From positions 169,321,348 through 169,385,347 of the forward strand of contig OW386289.2 of the NCBI GenBank assembly GCA_936432065.2: a stretch of 64,000 nt of DNA. The letters are read 5' to 3'. A program made the position numbers and the translations under genes. A model generated the notes under the pieces. It did no database searches. It was not told the origin of the DNA and saw only the letters and a program-made list of their open reading frames with translations. Positions 47,262-59,578 of this stretch are shown piece by piece. The stretch's first letter is position 1. Each line of letters begins with the position of its first letter. The stretch is from Rutpela maculata. Lineage: Eukaryota > Arthropoda > Insecta > Coleoptera > Cerambycidae.

Positions 47262-48180
47262 TATATTAACATTAACGGAAAACAGTATATTTGTTCAATT
47301 ACTGACTACTTACATTAACAAAATTGCGACGTTTTTATTAAAAAAAAATGTGAAAAGTATATTTTCTTTGTTTTTTTATGTTATAAAAATAGGAAAACAA
47401 TCATTTGAGAGCCTAATTAATAGTTTTTTATTTTGGTTAACGTTTTTGGCTTAAGTGCCATAGTTTCTCAGATATTTAACTAAATACGTCTTCTAAATGT
47501 TCGGACGCCACCTTTAGACGTCCACATGACTAAAACCATTAACTGTACAAAAATTAGGGAAAAAAATAAAATTCATCCTTAATTTAGTAGCTTTCTTATT
47601 TGTCTCTAGCATGTTTTTGCTCAATGTAATACCTTTCGAGTTATTTGAAGAAAACGTATTTAAAATACCACTTTTTCAAGCTAAAATCCCAAATTTTCTA
47701 GTAGTTATAACTTAAATCTATCAATTTATATGAAAAGTTGTATAGAACCTTTTCTTAAAATTTATTTCTCTCTCAGCTGCAATGTTTTTGTTTTTTTTTT
47801 TTTAGGTGTCACCCCCTGAAAAGGCATCCACCCCTTATAAATTAACGAGATATAATTCATATGACATTACTCCGAAGTTAAAACCTCTAGTATTTCGGTT
47901 AATTATTGCTATAAAATTAAATTTAAAGACACCAAATTAAAGATAATTTTGTCAGAAACAAGTTTTTTTTGTAAATGCCATATTTCCCGAGAAAATAGAG
48001 AAAAATCGATTTTTTAATTAAAAATACCCCCTTTTCACCACTATCCGTAAAGCTCCTAACTTTTTTGTTTCGTGAACTTGGCCTACTTGAACCTATAACC
48101 AAAGTTTAAGGTCTGCATAAATTTTTTTTAGAGTAGTTGATACCGAAATTGATGTCAAAATTTAGGTATTCAAAAAGGCG

Positions 48181-50118
48181 AATCCAATATGGTTGCCATA
48201 ATTGCCATATTTTTACAGATTTGTATGAAATTGGACACATGGGGATTCTCGGACGTCAAATGTATTTTTAACAGACATTGTTGTTATTAATTAGATAATA
48301 ATAAGGTTCAATTAACTGAGCAACGGTGAAATTTTATTTTATACTTTTTAACAACTTTCTTTGAAGGCGGTTCGACAAAAAAAATGAAAAAGATTGATCG
48401 TTCACGAGATATTTGGGAGAAACCAATTTTTTGCCACCATTTTCCAAGACGACGGCCTCTATCAAAGGAAATTGACGGAGGACTTTTAGAACTTAAAATA
48501 CGTTTTCTTCAGGTCTGTTGACTCAAGAATCATTTACGCCGCAATTATTTCCTTATCAGCCCACTGTTTTTCGTTCATCGATCCTATTATTTTGAAGCCT
48601 ATACATTACTGGACGTTTGAATTGATGAATTTTCAAATATGCCCTTACATCTCATGTCCATAAATACAATTTCCCCTTGTCCACATCCCTAAGAAACTCA
48701 TGAATCAAATAAACAATTTCTAAAGGCATCATCAAATAACACATTTTCCGCCTAGTATGGAGTGGAGCACAGTTCACGAACTTAGTTATTACACTTTATA
48801 AAAGTCCGGCAGAGCTGCCAACAGTAAAACTGCTGGCATGAGAGCCGAAGAAATATACCGGATATTAGATTGGGGGCTCGTCCTCGCGTCACTAGAGCCT
48901 CTTTTAATCTAAGGATAAGATATCCTTTCTGTCGGCAATCCTGCACAAAAACAAGCCAGCTGTAGATCAGCGACGGGGCACAAAGCGAAAATATTAAATT
49001 ATGATGCGAAATTGATATCAGCTAAATTGCACGAAAACAAGAAGTACATGAGTTAAATCGAATATACAACATTCAATTGTCTCTGCCCCGCCTTGCTTTT
49101 TGTCCAGTGAAGGGTTCTTTCAATACTCGTGGATCAATAATCGTATTTCATGCTGGACTTCTGCTTTTAATCTTTCGACTCTCCCTCAAAATTAGGAGAG
49201 AAACTTTTTTAATTTTTAACAGAAGTACGTGAGGAAATTCGTGTATGGGGGAGTCCCAGATCGCTGGTGGTGATAAATTATGTCAGAGGGAATATTACAA
49301 TAAAAGGTGCAATATTCCCTTTTGAAACTGCACAATATCCGTCATACAGGGTCATCGTCAGAGGCGGGCAAACTATGTTGGTTTATATAAACTGTTTTAT
49401 TATAAATTTAGAGCATTAAGGTTTTTTATGAGGCACATAAAAATACGAAGATGTATAAAGTATCAGCGTGTCTCACATTTTAACAATCTATACATAAATT
49501 AGGTGATGTCAGTTTCACTTTAAATCTTTATGTTTAATAAGAATATTACGAACGAATGAAAGTGGCAGTCGGGAGTTGCCGACTACAAATAACTATGAAC
49601 AATAAAAGATATAGACTGTGTACTTAATTTCAACAACTCTATAAAGTTGTCTCTAAAAACCTATCAAAAAATTTTTTGAATCTGATCAGGGATGTAGGAG
49701 AAATTATCGAATTACGAAATCATTTTCTTAAGCACGGGACTGTCACCCTTAAACAGATAAAAATAGAAAAAGAGATTGAGATTTTCGATTCAGAATTTAA
49801 TGTCGTATAGAACGAAGAAATGTTGATAACGAGATTGATAATAAATATTTATATAAATAACTGCAAAGTATGTATTTATTTACAAAGTAGTGTAAAACAG
49901 TAAATGTAAATGAGATAAAATTCACTCTAGTTAATTTCATAGTCATTTACCGAGTTCAGGGGTCAGATAATAACACCAATGCAAATCGTGCACTATAAAG
50001 GCTATTTTGATATCATATCAATAATTTTTTACGTGTACATTTTTCTATCTCGACTGTAACCTTATTATTAAGTTAAATAATTAATTAACATAGTTCCCAA
50101 TACTAGTTTAATAGATTG
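48181..50118. other. long intergenic stretch, no gene seen
   Basis: 48181-48440 resembles common AT-rich insect repeats. 48770-49380 is GC-richer and looks single-copy, with no frame I can support. A CATACAGGGTC word lies near 49344. Confidence 0.35.
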
Positions 50119-51271
50119 TTTCACTCATTAACGCGATAACCAATGAGAGCCCGTTTTTTCACAACATTGCACCAATCAAACGTCATTATTAGTGGTAATC
50201 CAACCTAGATCGGCTTTTGACAGTATCAACATGCAAAAATGATCACTCTAATTTTTTGTGTCTCCTTGTCAGCAAATATTGGGAAACATTTTTTACGTCT
50301 TTTTCGTGAAATGTTTTCGGCAAATAGGACAACTCGTGCTTTTAAATTTTATCTATAAATATCTTCTCTAGCTTATTACTAATTGTTAACGTAAATTGTA
50401 AATTGTAGTATTGTATTATAAACGTAGTAATATAATAATATAAAAATGACCTAAAAACACCACATAAGTTGACAACTCCCAATTTCAAAGCCAAGGCTGT
50501 GTGAAACTTATATAGGTTCGGGACAAGTTATACACAACTTTCAATAGCTTATAATACCTAACATAATTACAAACTAATTTTCAAAACTAAAATTAAATAA
50601 AAATGCCTACGAAGCAGACAAATCAATTATTTCATATTAAATACACATATGGAAAATCAAAACTCTGCACTAGCACCAAGACTAGCACTATACATTATAA
50701 TTCGTTGTACTTAAAGTTCTCTCTACTTAAACAAACAAACCTTAAGCATTAAACTTCTTAAATTAAAAATAAGGATTAAATACATCAATATATATTAACA
50801 AACACTTTAATATAACAATTCTTGAAAAATTCACTGTTTATACAGTTAAATTAAGCTAGCGTTACATCTGATGTCGGTAACTTTAGAACGTAAAAGCGAG
50901 AGATTGGTAAAGTGCAATATTGTCTGGCTTTACTCGTAGTGTGATTGGTCGAATCGTGCCAAAGAACTCTTTACAGTAAGGACCAGTCTATAAGTTACAA
51001 TACCTATGGTTTAACGTATATTGTTTTTGTTGATTGTTATTGTTACTACATCATTTATAACTACTTTGTCGTTTTAATAAATGATAAAATTAAAAATAAA
51101 GGTCAGTAAACTCTAAAAAGTGACAAAAAAAACGCCTGAAAGCAATTAATTCCAAAACATAATATTGAAGATGTACTTAATGAATTATTTATTCGTGGAA
51201 TATTTTCCCCAAATATCACTCGTGCTTTTTAATTTTATCTATACATTTTTTTCTCAAGCTAAGTTGCCAAA

Positions 51272-51374
51272 AGGTAATATAACTCGTGTAAATTGGCAGT
51301 TTATTATCAAAGATTAAATCCCTACCGCTAAAGCGCTCGGGATTTAATCAGATAACAAACTGTCTATATTACCA
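51272..51374. repeat. hairpin in duplication unit 1
   Basis: Left arm GGTAATATAACTCGTG...AAATTGGCAGTTTATTATC...GATTAAATCCC and its near-complement surround a short GCTAAAGCGC centre; the arms are slightly diverged. Confidence 0.8.
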
Positions 51375-52188
51375 GAAACAATTTCGAAAAAATTTTACCG
51401 ATAAAATTTTAAGCACTAGTGATATTACATACGATTATTTCACTCATTAACGCTATAGCCAATGAGAGCCCGTTTTTTCAAAACATTGCACCAATCAAAC
51501 GTCATTATTAGTGGTAATTCAAGCTAGATCGGCTTTTGACAGGACCAACATGCAAAATTTATCGCTCTAATTTTTTAGGTCGCTGCAGCGGCAAATATGC
51601 GAAAATTTTTTGACGTTTTTTGTCGAGCTTTTAAGTTTTATCTATAAATATCTTCTCTAGCTTATTACTAAGTAATTGTTAACGTACTTACCTTGTAAAT
51701 TGTAATATTGTATTATGTAGTAGCAAACAAAAACACACCTCAATTCCAAAGCGAATCTTGTCTGAAATATATAGGCTGTAACTTTTGTCTATCTGTAACT
51801 ATGACAGTTTTCCTAGTGTTCAATCAGGTAACAATTACACACAAAGATTGTACTTAATATAGCTCATAATACAGGAACAAGTCAAGCACAGCTTTCAATA
51901 GCTCGATAACGTAGTTACAAAGGTAAGCAAATCATTTATTATAAATGTCAAGTACACATTCGCTCTGGAACAAACTAAAAATGTATAGTACTTACATATG
52001 ATAATCTACCAAAAAGTAACTCGTTGAATCAAAGCTGTGCATCAAACATTATAATTTGTTGTATTTAAAATTATCTTTGCTTAACAAAGCAAACCTCAAC
52101 ATAATTCATAAATTTCGTAAGTTAAAAGTAAGGATTAAATACCTAAATATGAGTCGATGAACATTTATTTATTATGGAATATAACTTG

Positions 52189-52206
52189 TAGCGCTAGATG
52201 GCGCTC
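52189..52206 (+). promoter_or_regulatory. CTCF-like motif
   Basis: TAGCGCTAGATGGCGCTC contains CGCTAGATGG followed by CGC, the closest of the three occurrences to the CTCF core. It is present in duplication unit 2; no counterpart was found in unit 1. Confidence 0.4.
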
Positions 52207-52694
52207 TCTATGTCAATCTCGGAACCATGGGTGTACATTTTATTTGGGCGAGACATCGGTACTAAAGTAGTGCTCTCTCTATCGTTCCTCGTCGTATTGC
52301 ACCTCAGAAACGCCTGAAAGGTGTTAAGCCAGTCTATATATTATAATATCTAAGGTTTCAACTCGTTTTATTTACTAGTTGCCATGGAAACGTCACTAGA
52401 TTATTTTAAAATATAGCGAATCTCCGTTGTTTCTACTGCGTTTGTTTCAGATTTTCTGTTTTGACAATATGAGTCGGTTTGGAAATATTTCTGTATATCA
52501 AATTAGTGATGAAATTGAAAATAAAGGTCAGTAAACTCCAAAAAGTGACAAGAAAACGTCTGAAGGCAGTTAATGAGAAAACATAATATTGAAGATGTAC
52601 TTAATGAATTATTTATTCGTGAAATATTCTCCTCAAATACCACTCGTGCTTTAAATTTTATCTAAAAATTTTTTCTCAAGCTAAGTCGCCCCTA

Positions 52695-52810
52695 GTTAAT
52701 ATAACTCGTGCAAATTGGCAGTTTATTATCAAAGATTAAATCCCTCCCGCTAAAGCGGTCGGGATTTAATCAGATAATAAACTGCCAATTTGCACTCTTT
52801 ATATTACCAG
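52695..52810. repeat. hairpin in duplication unit 2, near-perfect
   Basis: Arms of about 50 bases (GCAAATTGGCAGTTTATTAT and complement; GATTAAATCCC and GGGATTTAATC) surround the centre CCGCTAAAGCGG. Better paired than the copy in unit 1. Confidence 0.88.
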
Positions 52811-52871
52811 GCAACACGCTTTCGAAAAAATTTTCGATAAAATTTTAAGCACTAGTGATATTACATACGAT

Positions 52872-54854
52872 AATTTGACAACGAAAAATTGAAAATTACT
52901 AATTATCACGATAGTAAAATTGATTTTGAATATTTTTATAACATGGCCAGACAAACCAAATGGAATCTAATTGTTATTTATATTATTTACAAACTAGGCA
53001 CTCTAATAATGGTAAGACCTGAAACATTTTACTCTAAATAATATCTCTTTAGTATTTCTGTAGAGCATCACGTATAATTCCTTCCTTAGATAAGTGCAAA
53101 TACACTTAGCGGAGATCACGCGAACTTGACAAGGCTGTAATAAAACCATAATAAAACTTTTTGGATTTAAAAGAGCTGCCGCAAGCCGAATATGATTGAG
53201 AACTTGAAACTTAACCTATAAATTTTCGGCGGACTGTCTGCTACGGCTGTGCGGGATCAATGTCTTGAAATTGCAAAAGAGAAAATGTTTTATCGAGGGT
53301 TTAGAAAGGGGTTTATAGAACTAAGATTTGTCTTTTAGATTTATAGAGGTCTTTTTTCTTTATAACGGTTTCATCAAAACATTTGTCAAGGATGTTTTAA
53401 GAGTCTGGTTTTATAATGGCGTGCAATAAATACTAATAGATATTGTAATTGTCTAGTTTTCAAAATAATTTAAAAGTATTTATTGCATATATAAACCATA
53501 AACTATAACTTAAAGCCGCATGTTTAAATCTAAATGGGATTTAATTTCCTATCAATCATTCAGCCCAACAAACCAAATTTAAACGTTATACAACTATTTT
53601 GATTTATTGCAATTTAATAAAATAGCAATAAAACAAAATTGTTGTAGTAATGATAATTATAAAACAAATTTGTCTATTGAGAGCTGTATAGAGAGTTATG
53701 TAGGTATGATAAATCAATTACAAATACAAAAACTAATCCTAGTAGTAAATTAGCTTTATGATTAGGTCTATGAGAACACTTTAAAACTAACTTTATAAGA
53801 GCAAGTATACTTGAAGCCTAAAAGACCTTAATCATAGCACTAATAAAGCACAAAACTATTTCTTAACCCTGATAAATCTTTCTTAAAACCTTCTGAAGTT
53901 CAAACGCCTCTTAAATGTGTTATGAACTGGCCACTGTAAATCATTGATAATACCGAGGATAATACTTACTTAAATAAACCTAAAAGGTATATAAATTGCT
54001 ATTTGAGAACCTCCTCGTAGTCAGGTCGCTACTGGCGGCAGTTTGTTCCGTAATTTTTTTTTTTAATAAATAATAGTTTTTTTCTAGAATATTCTTTTAA
54101 GCGAGAAATCATTCTGAAAATATCCAGCATTATCTTTCAATCAATCAGTCAATTTTAAAATAATTCGTATGAGGAAGGACAATGTCGTTCATAGCAAACT
54201 ATTTAAAAGTACTTTCATTTTACATAATCAAGTAAGTCGATCTATTTATCTTTGAATATTCATAGAATATAAAATTTATATCCATGTCGGATGAAAGAGA
54301 ACGTGTTTATTCGACGACTCAGATCCGCGATTTCACTGGAATTCTCCCGGTATAAAACAACTTAGTAATCTTGTTAGTAATTTTTCACGGTTAGCGATTA
54401 TGAAAGTTTTACTGTTTCAGGTGTCTTCTGTGTTAACAGTAACTCAGGAACGTCGTTTTTATAAACAAATACAATTAAGTGGGATTACGAATAATACAAG
54501 AAACTGTCAGAGTTGTTTTCGTATCTTATGTTTAAATTGCTAAAAATAACAGGTACAGGTACAACAACTTGCATGGTCCTTAGAATCCGGTAAAAATACT
54601 TTTAAATAATTAAAATTTTAATTAAAGCAGTTGCAGTTATACCTTTTACTATAGTTGAGAGTCTACTAATTCAGTTACATATAAGTAAAAGTAAATTAGT
54701 AAGGAAGTCTGTTGATACATTGAGGATATGGTATACTAGTTCTTGCTCTAACTCAAATATCGAGCTCAGAAGTATATCCAAACTATAACCAAATGAGATT
54801 ATTAAGGATTCCTTCAGGATGTCATAACTTGGAGGTGGACACAGGAACATAATT
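52872..54854. other. intergenic stretch, no gene seen
   Basis: 53080-53330 and 54290-54480 are GC-richer and look single-copy but show no supported frame. The rest is AT-rich. Confidence 0.35.
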
Positions 54855-55470
54855 ACTTCCACATCCAGTGGAAGTGTGTAGTAACGACAAAAAATTTTTT
54901 AAAAATTTGTATTGTTCAAATAGGCTTAAAATGTCATGAAACGTCGAGATTTTAAGTTTGAGCAAAAAAAAATTTCTGTCTGTCGGTCGGTCTGTCTGTC
55001 GGTCTGTCTGTAACTTTTTTTTGTGCGCACGTTTACTCTGGAACCGTTTAAGATATTGACTTGAAATTTGGTACACATATGTACTTTAACGAGATCTGGA
55101 ACTAGATTATATTTTAATCTTGTTCCGTCAAAGGGTTGGGGGGTAAATTGGGGTAAATTTGGGGTAAAGGGGTAAATCAAGCAGGTAAGAGTCGATAAAA
55201 TTGGTATTTAGTATATACAAGAGAAGCTAGGGTCCCAAAAAAATTTTTGGCATTAGCCACCCCCATTACCACCCCCACCCCCTTATTAAAGGGGATGAAA
55301 AAAAATTGTGATTTAGTGTATGTGTACAAGAACCAAAAGCTTCAAAACATTTTTTACTTCATCCACCCCCCTACCAACCCTCTACCACCACTCCCACCCC
55401 CACTACCGATGTAGCATGTCGTTTTGTAGGTTTTTGGGGTAGACGATTTCAAATATTATGTTGTTAAAGT
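54855..55470 (+). repeat. R1 dispersed repeat, copy g, cut by a minisatellite
   Basis: Begins ACTTCCACATCCAGTGGAAG and matches R1 to the TTGTTAAAGTT word, where the 31-bp minisatellite starts instead of CCATAAACAATTATTTCC. The G-block 55138-55172 has four runs of at least four G with loops of 6, 7 and 4, a canonical quadruplex motif. Confidence 0.9.
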
Positions 55471-55920
55471 TACCTTGAGTAGTATGGATGCGCAGTGGCT
55501 TTCCTCGACTACTATAGATGCGCAGTAGGTTTTCCCGAGTATTATGGATGCGCAGTGGCTTTCCTCGAATATTTTGGATGCGCAGTGACTTTTCTCGAGT
55601 ATTATAGATCGCAGTAGGTTACCTCAAGTAGTAGGGATGCGCAGTGGGTAACTTTAAGTAGTATGGATGCGCAGTGGCTTTGCTCGAGTACAATGTAGGT
55701 TACCACGAGTAGTATGGATGCGCAGTAGTTTTTCGCGAGTGCTATAGATGCGCAGTAGGTTACCTCAAGTGATATGGATGCGCAGTGGGTTTCCTCGAGT
55801 AATATGGATGTGAGTGGGTTACTTCAAGAAATATGAATGAGCAGTGGCTTTCCTCGAGTAAATTGGATGCACAGTGGGTTACCTTGAGTAGTATGAATGC
55901 GTAGTAGGTTTCCTCGAAGA
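55471..55920. repeat. 31-bp minisatellite, about 14 units
   Basis: Consensus unit GAGTAGTATGGATGCGCAGT, GGCTTTCCTCG. Units alternate between GGCTTTCCTCGAG and (G/T)AGGTTACCTCAAG forms, and several have small indels. It sits exactly at the broken 3' side of an R1 copy. Confidence 0.9.
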
Positions 55921-56014
55921 AAATGCTTGAAGTAGAGGCTTTACTTCTATCGTGTAGTTTACGGCACACAACGATTTTTTATATCTTTGTCTTGCCATTT
56001 TCTGCGTATTATGT

Positions 56015-56596
56015 AGTTCGACATTCAGTTGAAGTATATTAACGCAAAAAAAATTTTTGGAAATTTTCATTGTTTAAATAGGCTTAAAATATCAGGAAAC
56101 GTCAATATTTTAAGTCTGAGCAAAATAAATTTGTCGGTTGCGTCGGTCTCTCTGTTAGTCTTGTATCGTTTTGGTTCTCACGATTACTCTGGAACCGTTT
56201 AAGATATTCACTTAAAATATGGCACACGTATGTTTTTTAACGAGATCTGGAACTAGATTATGTTTTGGTCTTATTCCGTTGCAGAGTTGAAGGGTAAATT
56301 GGGGTAAATGGGGGTAAATAGGTAAATCAAGCAAGTAAGACTCCACGAAATTGGTATTTAGTAATTGTAAGAGGAGCTAAGACCTCAAAAAAAAAATGGC
56401 ATTTTCCATCCCCAATACCACCCCCACCCCAATTATTAAAGGTGGTGAAAAAATAGTGTGATAATAGTGTGATTTCAAATATTATACAATTAAAGTTCCA
56501 TAAACAATTATTTCCACATAGTGGAGTGCAAATTATAGTATTTTGTTATAAGAAACTTGGATGTGGAAGTTGTGATTCCTTGGGCAGCGGTTTTTT
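56015..56596 (+). repeat. R1 dispersed repeat, copy h, diverged
   Basis: A degraded start (TTCGACATTCAGTTGAAGTA) but a standard 3' end (GGATGTGGAAGTTGTGATTC, CTTGGGCAGCGGTTTTTT). The middle is shorter, lacking one C-rich block. Confidence 0.88.
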
Positions 56597-58043
56597 AAAC
56601 ATTTTTTTACACCGGATGATTTTTTCTTTATATATTGTTTTCTTTCCTAATTGGATAATATTTTCGGCGGCCATATATTTTTTTTTTTAGTGTTTTTCGA
56701 TAATAAATCGACCATATTTCGTTAATTAAAGTAAAACGCTTCCAGATATTTTTATATGTTTTAGCCAATTTAAATATTATTTAATGTGTGTCTATAGAAT
56801 TTTCTTTCATTTACGATAACTTCTGTAAAAATCCATAAATTTTTGCTCAGTTATTTAAATAAGTATTGCAAAAATATGTTGATTTGCTTCTGGTTGTCTA
56901 TATCTGTGCGAAGAGAATAAATTAGAATTACATATATAGCGGCATTAAATATAGATTTTAATTAAATTTTATTATTATTCCATTTATTAACAGTGAGGGC
57001 TGTTCCAATGCTCACATGGTAATAATTAAATATTTTATTATTATTTAAACCTACAATTTTCAACGCGCACCGCTAAAATTACACCGTGTCGCCTCGATTT
57101 AATTTTAATTGGATTGGGATCAATATAAAATACATATTTATATCTAACTTCAATAATTCTACACGTCCATAAACTTTTTTAATTAAATTTAATACTGAGG
57201 GATTCACGGAGATTGAAATTACCAAAGGGGAATTAAAAATGGGTATACCAGTTTACAGTTTGATTACTAATGCTAGGGAAGCGGACGGGGTCGTGTTGCA
57301 CTTTTTCCCTTCTGAATCACAAAATCAAGTGTCTAGCCGGTTTAACAATATGAAAAATGCACTGAAGCCTGTTTACATACGTTAACCTTTTATATATATA
57401 TATAGCTCCTTGCCTACAATTAATAACTTCTTGCGTAGGGAAAATATCGGGGTAACAATCACTAACATCAAAACCGTTTTTCTCTGGAACTCTGAACGAT
57501 ACTTGAATGAATCAAAAATGAAACGGTAGATATTTATTAGTTCTATATTATATTTTTTTTTTCGTAATTTTTGCTCAATTTTTAGAGGTGCAAAATAAAC
57601 AATTAATTTTTTGGGGGTGGGTTTTTATAGCAGATATACCAACCAAAAGAATCATGTATACTCGTCTATTAATCTGCTATTATATATAAAAATTACAGGA
57701 ATTTGAACTTGGTGAAACAGTTAAAAAAATTAAAACCTGATGTTACCCATAGACAATGTGTACTGGTCAACCTCTATGCTTATGTAAACAAAATTGGGTG
57801 TTTTCACTGTATGCAAATTTGCTTTTTTGATGTTATTAAAATGAAGTACTCCATACAATAAAGCACTTACCAATATTTAAACACCATTCTTTCATCTATC
57901 AATTTAAAATTTCAACAAATAAATAACAAAACTTAATAACTGAACGGGTATTATACAAAACGGGCTGTGACGTCATCATCGGTTGCATTAATATAACCAA
58001 CATAACCTCAACTTTTAGTTTTTTTAAGTTTATTGTCATTTTT
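56597..58043. other. intergenic stretch, no gene seen
   Basis: 57050-57370 is less repetitive and slightly GC-richer, possibly conserved noncoding DNA. A TATATATATATAT tract lies near 57393. No coding frame supported. Confidence 0.35.
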
Positions 58044-58724
58044 ACTTCCACATCCAGTGGAAGTATAGTAACGATAAAAAAATATTAAAAAATTTTTATT
58101 GTTCAAATAGGCTTAGAATGTCATGAAACGTCGAGATTTTAAGTTTGAGCGAAAAAAATTTCTGTCTGTCGGTCTGTCTGTCTAACTTTTTTGTGCGCAC
58201 GTTTACTCTGGAACCGTTTAATGTATTGACTTGAAATTTGGTACACATATGTACTTTAACGAGATCTAGAACTAGATTATATTTTCATCTTGTTCTGTCA
58301 AAGGATTGGGGGCTAAATTGGGGTAAATTTGAAGTAAATACGTAAATCAAGCAGGTAAGAATCCATAAAATTGGTATCTAGTATATACAAGAGAAGCTAA
58401 GGTCTCAAAAAAATTTTTGGCATTAGCCACCCCCCATTACCACCTCCACCGCATTATTAAAGGGGATGAAAAAAAATTGATTTAGTGTGTCTACAAAAAC
58501 CAGAAACCTCAAAATATTTTTTTACTTCTTCCACCCCCACTACCACCCCCACCCCACTACCGATGTGGGGTATCGTTTTATGGGTTTTTGGGGTAGAGGA
58601 TTTCAAATATTATATTATTAAATTTCCGTAAACAATTATTTCCACATACAAATTTTTTTCGTTGTGTGTGACATGAATAGAAAATCTGGATGTGGAAGTA
58701 GTGATTCCTTAGGCAGCGGTTTTA
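58044..58724 (+). repeat. R1 dispersed repeat, copy i, full length
   Basis: Both termini are intact (ACTTCCACATCCAGTGGAAG; CTGGATGTGGAAGTAGTGAT then TCCTTAGGCAGCGGTTTT). About 681 bases, the same length as copy d. Confidence 0.92.
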
Positions 58725-59253
58725 ATGATTGTATCCGCACTTCTCATTTGAAACCAGCATGGCTCCAAGCAAACATTTAAAAATTGACCCAAATGATGCC
58801 TCAATATTGTTGATTAAAAAGGGGCTGCTAATTATAGGTTGGATTTTCAACCTACAAATATCGACTTATTTTATTGGGAGAAGATATTTAAAACTTTATG
58901 AACATTACATTGAACAAGATTCTAGTTGAAAGTACGAGAACTAAGCGGAAATTTCCATAATAGTGACATATTACTCGGACATTTTTAGAAGATATGTATT
59001 TTTGAGGTTAGGTGTTACCATCAATATGATCGATGACGTCAATAATATGGCTGTGTTTCAGGCGGTAAAATTTTAATTCAAATTTAAAAATATATTTTTT
59101 TGGATATTACTCAACTGGTTGTGGAAATTCAAATGTTTTTAGTTGTAATTAAGTATTATCTTCACAGTCAATGAGATTTTAAAATTTATGAAAACACCGA
59201 ATTATACAAAATTAGTTATGTATATGAAATCGTTTGTAGTGCTACACGAAACT
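58725..59253. other. intergenic sequence, no gene seen
   Basis: A 66-codon frame at 58729-58929 has no recognisable motif. A TGACGTCA palindrome lies at 59034-59041. Confidence 0.35.
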
Positions 59254-59578
59254 TTAATCATCGTCAGTATTTTCTTCATTGGTAGTAGTTACATTAGTTG
59301 TACCAAATGTGTGAGTTAGTACTTTTGCGGAATTTGTAACGGCCATGTGCCAAATAGTAAATGATTGCAGCTACGTACGAACAACAGCCTACTGTTCTAT
59401 TGCCATTAGCATAGTCGCAGTTATATCTTTGTGTACCCTTGTAACCGTTAATATTTCGTTTATATTCAGCTTAACACTGATAGATTTTTCTGTTTATATG
59501 CTGTGAACGAACCTTCTTTTTATTACTGTAATTTTCTGGTAAAGATTCAACGTGGGGATAGGTTATTTTACATTCTTA
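59254..59578 (-). pseudogene. relic of a transposon-associated protein with a SWIM-like cysteine motif
   Basis: Read on the minus strand: open from about 59578, one in-frame TAA (CQY-type context IYQC, stop, AEYKRN), then NCDYANGNRTVGCC then SYVAAIIYYLAHGRY, a frameshift near 59295, and an acidic tail ending NEENTDDD with the stop at 59254-59256. The core resembles C-x-C...G-x-R-T-V-G-C-C-S-H-V-A-x-x-x-Y-L, a zinc-binding segment near the C-terminus of a common arthropod transposon-encoded protein. Two expected zinc ligands are replaced (second C by Y, the H by Y). It lies about 260 bases from the next fold-back element. Confidence 0.55.

Larger units (their letters stand above)
44230..48180. 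repeat. R2 composite with inverted ends, hosting mariner copy 2
   Basis: About 44240-44565 and 47870-48180 are inverted copies (CAAAGTTCACGAAACAAAAAAG and AAAATCGATTTTTCT words, shortened here, and complements). Inside them, 44690-45170 and 47290-47790 are direct R2 repeats. The mariner element at 45179-47261 lies between. This is an inverted-repeat element that later received the mariner insertion. Confidence 0.65.
50119..52871. repeat. tandem duplication of a 1.3-1.4 kb unit
   Basis: Unit 1 (50119-51435) and unit 2 (51438-52871) match throughout in direct order: both start TTTCACTCATTAACGC, share CCAATGAGAGCCCGTTTTTT, CACCAATCAAACGTCATTAT, AAGGATTAAATAC and AAAATAAAGGTCAGTAAACTC, and end GATATTACATACGAT. 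Both carry the same hairpin near their ends. No credible ORF. Similarity is moderate, so the event is not recent. Confidence 0.85.

Noticed and set aside
55471..55920. CRISPR-like array
   Set aside because: The 31-bp units are contiguous without unique spacers, so it is a minisatellite. The genome is also eukaryotic.
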